This document shows, one piece after another, positions 5,713-9,358 of a DNA stretch of 9,358 nt (position 1 is its first letter; each line of letters starts with the position of its first letter). The translations under genes and the position numbers were made by a program. Source of the stretch: Solirubrobacteraceae bacterium (GTDB lineage: Bacteria > Actinomycetota > Thermoleophilia > Solirubrobacterales > Solirubrobacteraceae); NCBI GenBank assembly GCA_030038955.1, contig JASHQV010000106.1:1-9358 (forward strand), in the 5' to 3' direction. The notes below the pieces were generated by a model. The model was not told where the DNA came from, made no database searches, and saw only the letters and a list, made by a program, of their open reading frames with translations.

Positions 5713-6037
5713 GTGGCGACCAGGCGCACTCGGGATAGCGTGCGCTCACTGCTGAGCCCCTCCCCCGAGCGGGCGAGCCGGCCCGGCGGCGACGGCTCGG
5801 AGACGATCGTCGATGGTGCGCTCTTGGAGGTGGGCGATCTGATCGGTGGCGCTGTATGACGCCCGCACCGACCCGCACCAGCACACGGTGTGCCGTCACT
5901 GCGGGCGCGTGGAGGATCTGGACGGCGAATTCGATGCCTCGGCGCTGCTGAACGCTGCTGCCACGGCCGGATTCATGGCCGACAGCGCCGAGCTCGTGAT
6001 CTCCGGTCTGTGCCCCGGCTGCCGCACCACGGTGTGA
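5713..6037 (+). pseudogene. decayed Fur-family metalloregulator gene
   Basis: The frame from GTG5846 encodes a clear Fur/PerR/Zur C-terminal half: VALYDARTDPHQHTVCRHCGRVEDLDG, then SAELVISGLCPGC. It has the His cluster and both CxxC zinc-binding pairs. In the +1-shifted frame just before it (5713-5845), VATRRTRDSVRSLL resembles a Fur N-terminus, and ETIVDGALLEVGDLI resembles the TVYRxLxxLVExGDLI region. The DNA-binding domain is therefore cut to under half size and joined out of frame. The fragment lacks a ribosome site at 5846 and cannot bind DNA in the normal way. It precedes the mntH remnant, so the lost module was probably fur-like gene, mntH, small ORF. The C-terminal identification is firm; the N-terminal match is weaker. 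Confidence 0.75.
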
Positions 6038-6051
6038 CCCGTGGTCGGCAC

Positions 6052-6176
6052 CGGCGCAAGCCAGAGCTAGTGCGCAACCTCGTCAGCCACCCGATCACGA
6101 CGGGATCGCGAGCGTCGCCGCCGGGAGCATCACGATCTTCAGCGTTTACGTCCTGTTCACGACCTTCGCGGAGTGA
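6052..6176 (+). pseudogene. frameshifted 3' remnant of a second mntH (NRAMP) gene
   Basis: RRKPELVRNLVSHPITTG (from 6052) matches TRKPELMGRLVNRRLTTW near the MntH C-terminus. Then, one base out of register at about 6103-6105, IASVAAGSITIF and SVYVLFTTFAE up to the TGA at 6174-6176 align without gaps to the last TM helix of MntH (VGTFTVAVITCLNLYLLYTIFKS). Identities include I-T, Y, L, T and F at the right spacing. Only about 40 codons survive; the metal-binding helices are gone. The downstream DNA keeps homology (TGA, then CTGGCGG versus TGTGGCGG) up to the 31-aa ORF 52 bp away, as after the intact mntH. Confidence 0.75.
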
Positions 6177-6228
6177 TCGGTGATGCTGGCGGCGCACAAC
6201 CCTCGGGACAGCGATTGGAGCCAGTGCG

Positions 6229-6324
6229 ATGACGACGATCAACAGGCTGTTGATGGTGCTGTGGGGCACGCCGGTGACCTCGCCCCCCGCACCCCGCATC
6301 TTGATAGAGCAAGACCACGCCTAG
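6229..6324 (+). CDS. 31-aa small protein downstream of the mntH remnant, copy 2
   Basis: Intact paralogue of the ORF at 2797: MTTINRLLMVLWGT, then PVTSPPAPRILIEQDHA, with the same length, the same TAG stop and the same preceding segment (AGCGATTGGAGCCA, one base, TGCG). Counting codons by eye, 17 of 96 bases differ: 6 codons are synonymous changes and 8 are mostly conservative replacements (A/V, S/P, T/S, V/I, E/D, R/Q, R/H). The mntH copy in front of it lost nearly everything and is frameshifted. This reading frame acquired no indel or stop, which argues for selection on the peptide, or on the RNA. Function unknown. Confidence 0.68.
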   Translation: MTTINRLLMVLWGTPVTSPPAPRILIEQDHA

Positions 6325-6325
6325 C

Positions 6326-6346
6326 CCCGCGCGGCCGGGGCGCGGG
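6326..6346 (+). terminator. GC hairpin after the 31-aa ORF (copy 2)
   Basis: CCCGCGC (6326-6332) pairs with GCGCGGG (6340-6346) around a 7-nt loop, starting 1 nt after the TAG. It has the same position and loop size as the hairpin after copy 1, but the stem sequence differs. No T-run follows. Confidence 0.42.
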
Positions 6347-6422
6347 CCGGTGACCGGAGCCCGCTGAGCCAGAAGGCCGTACGATCCGTCTGCTCCGATA
6401 GACGAACACGCGAGGTGACGAG

Positions 6423-6584
6423 ATGGCAGCAGAGCAGCAGCAGGGGACACGTGACAACCTCACGCTGGTTGGCGGCGCGACCGGCGGTGGCGTCGGCGCA
6501 CTGCTCGCCGGTCCTGTGGGAGCGGTCGTCGGCGCGATCGTCGGCCAGCTGGTGGTCCGCGAGATCGCCAAGCAGCGCAGCTGA
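6423..6584 (+). CDS. 53-aa glycine-zipper small membrane protein
   Basis: ATG6423 to TGA6584, with GAGGTG ending 5 nt before the ATG. Too short for many gene finders. A polar start (MAAEQQQGTRDN) precedes a glycine-rich hydrophobic stretch with repeated small-xxx-small spacing: LVGGATGGGVGALLAGPVG, then AVVGAIVGQLVV. The end is basic (REIAKQRS). This is the glycine-zipper pattern of helices that pack in membranes, seen in 2TM glycine-zipper proteins and some bacteriocin-like peptides. Only its start and hydrophobic pattern are visible evidence; no family is recognised. It lies 98 bp after the 31-aa ORF and nearly 200 bp before the ATPase operon, so it may be a separate transcript. Confidence 0.65.
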   Translation: MAAEQQQGTRDNLTLVGGATGGGVGALLAGPVGAVVGAIVGQLVVREIAKQRS

Positions 6585-6777
6585 TCGTCTGCAAGATCTC
6601 CGCCTAGCGCGGCTCAGGTTCGCTATCGTCGGATCGCTGGCGGCGTCGTCTACAGGTGCCGCGCTGTATAGCGGGCGATCCGTCCGTTCGCGGTGAAGCC
6701 ACCCGATTACCCGACGCCTCCGACTGGCAGCCGTGTACGGCAGAAGCGAGAACGCGAACGCGCAGGAGGATACGCAG

Positions 6778-7179
6778 ATGGGTCCTGGGAACTTGATCGG
6801 TGGGCAGGTGGGTCTGGCGGCCGCGGCGACCGCGCTGGTGATCTCGCCGCGGGCGCGCGAGCTGGCGCGTCAGGGGGCGGTGTACGGCGTCGCTGGTGCT
6901 CTCAAGGCGGGTGATCTGGCGGTATCGGCGACGCGTGGCGTGGCCGGCGGAATCGGCCTCGCGGGCGCTGGCGGCAGCTCCAGCAACGGCTCGAGCTCGG
7001 GCAGCCGCTCTGCGCCGACGGCGAGACGCGCGCGCAGCAGCGCCTCGCGAACGAGCTCGCGCTCGGGCTCGGGCTCGCGCACGGCCTCGCGCTCGAGCGC
7101 ACGCGCGGGCTCGCGCCCGGGCTCGCGCACAGCCCCACGTTCGAGCACGCGCACAGCCTCGCAGCCGGCGAGCACATGA
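6778..7179 (+). CDS. 133-aa protein: hydrophobic N-terminus plus Ser/Arg-rich tail
   Basis: ATG6778 has a strong ribosome site (AGGAGG, 6764-6769). The longer frame from GTG6733 is rejected because the site would then lie inside the gene. Residues 1-60 are Ala/Gly-rich and hydrophobic (MGPGNLIGGQVGLAAAATAL, later GVAGGIGLAGAG) with one likely membrane helix followed by SPRARELARQ. Residues 61-133 are a low-complexity, positively charged Ser/Arg/Ala/Thr tail (for example SRSGSGSRTASRSS) that should be disordered. The DNA there is built from imperfect GGCTCGCGC-like repeats. The stop overlaps the next gene by 4 bp (ATGA). The N-terminal part loosely recalls the membrane segment of the DUF1490/PacL proteins encoded beside mycobacterial metal ATPases; this is weak. 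Confidence 0.7.
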   Translation: MGPGNLIGGQVGLAAAATALVISPRARELARQGAVYGVAGALKAGDLAVSATRGVAGGIGLAGAGGSSSNGSSSGSRSAPTARRARSSASRTSSRSGSGSRTASRSSARAGSRPGSRTAPRSSTRTASQPAST

Positions 7180-7388
7180 GCGATTCGGACCCCGCGCACG
7201 ACCACGCCGGCAACGGCGAGCGGGCTCGCGCAGCGGCTCCGGACGGGTCCGACCTCGAGCGGGCGGAGCAGCTCGTCGCGGAGTGGGGTGAGCGGCTCGG
7301 CTCGTGGCTGTCGCGGTCGCTCGCGCGCGCTCGCGAGGAAGCCGAGGACATCTGGGCCGAGGCGCAGGAGCGCAAGCGTGAGCTGTAG
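7176..7388 (+). CDS. 70-aa helical protein with an N-terminal HDH motif, next to the P-type ATPase
   Basis: The start codon overlaps the previous stop (ATGA), so translation is coupled. Residues 1-14 (MSDSDPAHDHAGNG) contain a D-P-A-H-D-H cluster capable of binding metal. Residues 26-70 (DLERAEQLVAEWGERLGSWL, then SRSLARAREEAEDIWAEAQ) form a long amphipathic Glu/Ala/Arg helix with no membrane segment. PacL proteins (DUF1490) in mycobacteria carry a membrane helix, a Glu/Ala-rich region and an Asp/His metal motif, and support the neighbouring P-type ATPase. Here the same parts seem split over two proteins, with the metal motif at the N-terminus. That comparison is inference from memory. The ATPase starts 52 bp later. 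Confidence 0.7.
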   Translation: MSDSDPAHDHAGNGERARAAAPDGSDLERAEQLVAEWGERLGSWLSRSLARAREEAEDIWAEAQERKREL

Positions 7389-7440
7389 CGAGGCCGCCGC
7401 CGGTCGCTGAAGGCGCTGTCTGCGTAACGACGCCCTCTGC

Positions 7441-9358
7441 ATGAGCACCACCGGTACGCACCAGGCGCCGCGCGTGATCCGCTCGCTGGCGGGGCGCGCG
7501 CGGATCAGTCTTCCCGGCTGGAGCGGCGGCAATCCCGGGTTGATCGAGCGGCGGCTCGGCCAGCTCGACGGCGTCAGCAGCGTGCGCGCCAACTCGACGA
7601 CGGGCAACGTGCTCGTTCTCTACGACGAGGCCACGGTCGGGGAAGCTGGGCTCGTGACCGCGCTGGCGCGGATCGTCGCGTCGCTGCCGGCGGCGGCTAC
7701 CGGCGCCAGCGCGGCGACGGGCTCCGACGATCCCGTCGATGCCACGACCAGCTCACACGAGCCAACCGGCGTCGCGACGCGTTCGGACGACGCCACCACC
7801 ACGCCGGCTGACGACGACGGTCCCGGCAGATCGGTGCGGCGCACGGCCCGCCGCGCGCGCATCGCGGTGCATGGGCTCGACCGCGATCCCGATCTCGGCC
7901 GCCGGCTCGTGCGCCGGCTGATGCGACGCCCGGACGTCCGTCGCGCGAGCGCCAGCGTGCTGACCGGACGGGTGCTGGTCGAGTTCTCCGAGCAGACTGT
8001 CAACTTCCAGAGCCTGCTCGACGAGATCGGCGCGATCGAGCTGCCGGCGCTGCCAGGCGAGGACGTTCCTCGCCACCCGCTTGACCCGACGCCGCTGATC
8101 GGAAGCACTGCGCGCACGGCCGGTGCGCTCGCCGGCTTGGCGCTGCTCGCGCTGCGACGCGCGACCGGCGCGCAGGGAGCGCCGGTGACGATCCGCGGGC
8201 CGGCGGAGGTCGCGGCCGCGCTCGGCATCGTCGAGGGCGTGCCGCCGGTTGCGAACGGGATCCGCGAGGCGCTCGGCCCGACCCGCAGCGAAGTGCTGTT
8301 TGGCGGCGCCTCGATCGTCAGCCTGACCCTGTCCGGCAGCCCATTGGGGCTGGCGGTGGCGGCGGCTGGCGCCGCCGGTCTGCTGGTCGAGGTCCGCGCA
8401 CGGCAGGCTGCCTGGCGCGACTACGAGCGGCGCGTCGAGCAGATGCCGCGACCGCACACCGGCGACCGGTTGCGGCTGGGCGCCGGCGAGCGGGCGCCGC
8501 TGCCCGGTCGTGTGGTCGAGGGGTTCGGCACCGCCACGGGCGCCGATGGGCTGCCGGCGCCGCTGGCGCCGGGTGCCGCCGTCGAGGCTGGCGCACTCGT
8601 CGCCGGCGGCCCGTTAGTCGTCGAGCTGACCAGTCCCGGCCGATTCTCCAACGATCGGCGCGTCGGGCAGCCGCCGCGCACCGCATACGACACGTACATG
8701 GACGCGATCGGGGCGGTCTCGCTCGCCTACGCGGCGCTGACCGCGGTCGTCACTCGGCAGCCGGCGCGAGCGCTGACGGCGCTGCTGCTGGTCAACCCGC
8801 GCGCGGCGATCGTCGGCGCCGAGCACGCCGACAACGCCGCTTCCGCCCGGGTGCTGCGCTCCGGCGTGACCGTGGTCGGCACGCGCACGGACCGCCCCGT
8901 CCGCCGCCTCGACGCGATCGTGCTGGACTCGCCGCGGCTGCTGGCGGACGGCCTCGAGGTCGTCCGCATCGAGCCGCTCGGCTCCCACCCTGCACCCGAG
9001 GATCCACTCGAGCTCGCCGCCGCGGTGGCGGCCGCGGCGGGCTCGCCGTGGGGCCCGGCGTTCGCGGTGGCGGGCCGGCTCGAAGCGGTCGACGGCAGCT
9101 TCGACGGCAGCACCGCGAGCGCCGAGCTCGACGGGCGCCGGTGGACGCTAAGCGCAACGAACACGCGCCTCCCGGCGGTCGCCCGCAGCTGGCCCGCGGG
9201 GGGCGAGCTGGTGCTGGTGCTCCGTCGCCAGGGCGATCGCGGCCCGCAAGCCGCGATCGCCCTGCGCCCCCGACTTGCCGCGGGCGTCTCGCAGCTGGTC
9301 GCGACCTGCGCGCGGCACGGCACGCGGCTGCTGGTGGCCGGCGGCCCCCGCACACCGG
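7441..9358 (+). CDS. CtpI-like P-type ATPase, N-terminal degenerate half (runs off the window)
   Basis: ATG7441 opens a frame that continues to the last base (639 codons, no stop), so the 3' part is missing. Order: HMA-like fold 1 (about residues 11-65) and fold 2 (about 130-200), both without CxxC; a hydrophobic helix (217-243); hydrophobic region 285-318; an actuator-like domain (GDRLRLGAGERAPLPGRVVE, about 340-390); a TM pair (418-458); then a phosphorylation-like domain ending in LRPRLAAGVSQLVATCARHG. Catalytic motifs are lost: TGES is replaced by GADGLP, the CPC-type TM motif by NPR (452-454), and DKTGT by DSPRL (496-500). This matches the very long mycobacterial CtpI type, in which a decayed half precedes the active one; the active half would lie downstream. 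No strong ribosome site is visible. Transported ion unknown. Confidence 0.8.
   Translation, partial: MSTTGTHQAPRVIRSLAGRARISLPGWSGGNPGLIERRLGQLDGVSSVRANSTTGNVLVLYDEATVGEAGLVTALARIVASLPAAATGASAATGSDDPVDATTSSHEPTGVATRSDDATTTPADDDGPGRSVRRTARRARIAVHGLDRDPDLGRRLVRRLMRRPDVRRASASVLTGRVLVEFSEQTVNFQSLLDEIGAIELPALPGEDVPRHPLDPTPLIGSTARTAGALAGLALLALRRATGAQGAPVTIRGPAEVAAALGIVEGVPPVANGIREALGPTRSEVLFGGASIVSLTLSGSPLGLAVAAAGAAGLLVEVRARQAAWRDYERRVEQMPRPHTGDRLRLGAGERAPLPGRVVEGFGTATGADGLPAPLAPGAAVEAGALVAGGPLVVELTSPGRFSNDRRVGQPPRTAYDTYMDAIGAVSLAYAALTAVVTRQPARALTALLLVNPRAAIVGAEHADNAASARVLRSGVTVVGTRTDRPVRRLDAIVLDSPRLLADGLEVVRIEPLGSHPAPEDPLELAAAVAAAAGSPWGPAFAVAGRLEAVDGSFDGSTASAELDGRRWTLSATNTRLPAVARSWPAGGELVLVLRRQGDRGPQAAIALRPRLAAGVSQLVATCARHGTRLLVAGGPRTP

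Noticed and set aside
7020..7165. CRISPR-like or tandem array in the SR-coding region
   Set aside because: The repeats are short, imperfect and unspaced, and follow codon periodicity. They are coding low complexity, not a repeat-spacer array.
6604..7607. Minus-strand frames of 285 and 245 aa over the 6.6-7.6 kb region
   Set aside because: They are antisense to three coupled genes with good ribosome sites and consist of Arg/Ala low-complexity sequence from the repeat-rich SR tail.
1..9358. tRNA, rRNA, insertion sequence or prophage genes
   Set aside because: No cloverleaf, ribosomal RNA stretch, transposase motif or terminal inverted repeats with target duplication could be seen.

Overview
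The window is very GC-rich, with tightly packed genes, mostly G/C third positions, actinobacterial-type products (a DtxR/MntR regulator with a C-terminal SH3-like domain, a long CtpI-like P-type ATPase) and one probably leaderless promoter. This points to a high-GC Actinomycetota. The codon style would fit Thermoleophilia (Solirubrobacterales), but that is an impression only. Almost every recognisable gene concerns divalent metals, so the window reads as a manganese/zinc/magnesium homeostasis island.

Layout. (1) 1-109, minus strand: the 5' end of an unidentified gene. (2) 203-250: three tandem 16-bp repeats, then at 313-340 a promoter overlapped by a perfect 7-2-7 palindrome directly upstream of mntR (347-1156). 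mntR encodes a DtxR-family protein with the Mn-type metal-site residues. (3) mntH (1372-2739), an NRAMP Mn importer, followed 57 bp later by a 31-aa small ORF (2797-2892). (4) 3003-3378: the decayed first copy of a regulator-CDF pair. The intact second copy follows as a 116-aa winged-helix-like protein (3375-3725) overlapping a His-rich CDF exporter (3706-4704). (5) mgtC-like gene (4751-5482) coupled by a 4-bp overlap to a 74-aa membrane protein (5479-5703). (6) A decayed Fur-family gene (5713-6037) and a frameshifted 3' remnant of a second mntH (6052-6176), followed 52 bp later by an intact paralogue of the 31-aa ORF (6229-6324). (7) A 53-aa glycine-zipper protein (6423-6584). (8) A likely operon running off the window: a 133-aa hydrophobic plus Ser/Arg-rich protein, a 70-aa HDH-containing helical protein, and the first 639 codons of a CtpI-like P-type ATPase whose visible half has lost the catalytic motifs.

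The most striking result comes from comparing the window with itself. Two metal-gene modules are present twice, once intact and once decayed. In the mntH module the only part that stayed intact in both copies is the 31-aa ORF: it has no indels, 23/31 identical residues and a shared upstream segment, and a GC hairpin lies at its stop codon in both copies. This suggests an undescribed small protein (or structured RNA) tied to NRAMP manganese uptake. Working model (inference): MntR controls Mn import by MntH, possibly with the small protein; CDF, MgtC-like and P-type ATPase systems handle efflux and Mg stress; accessory small membrane proteins assist them.
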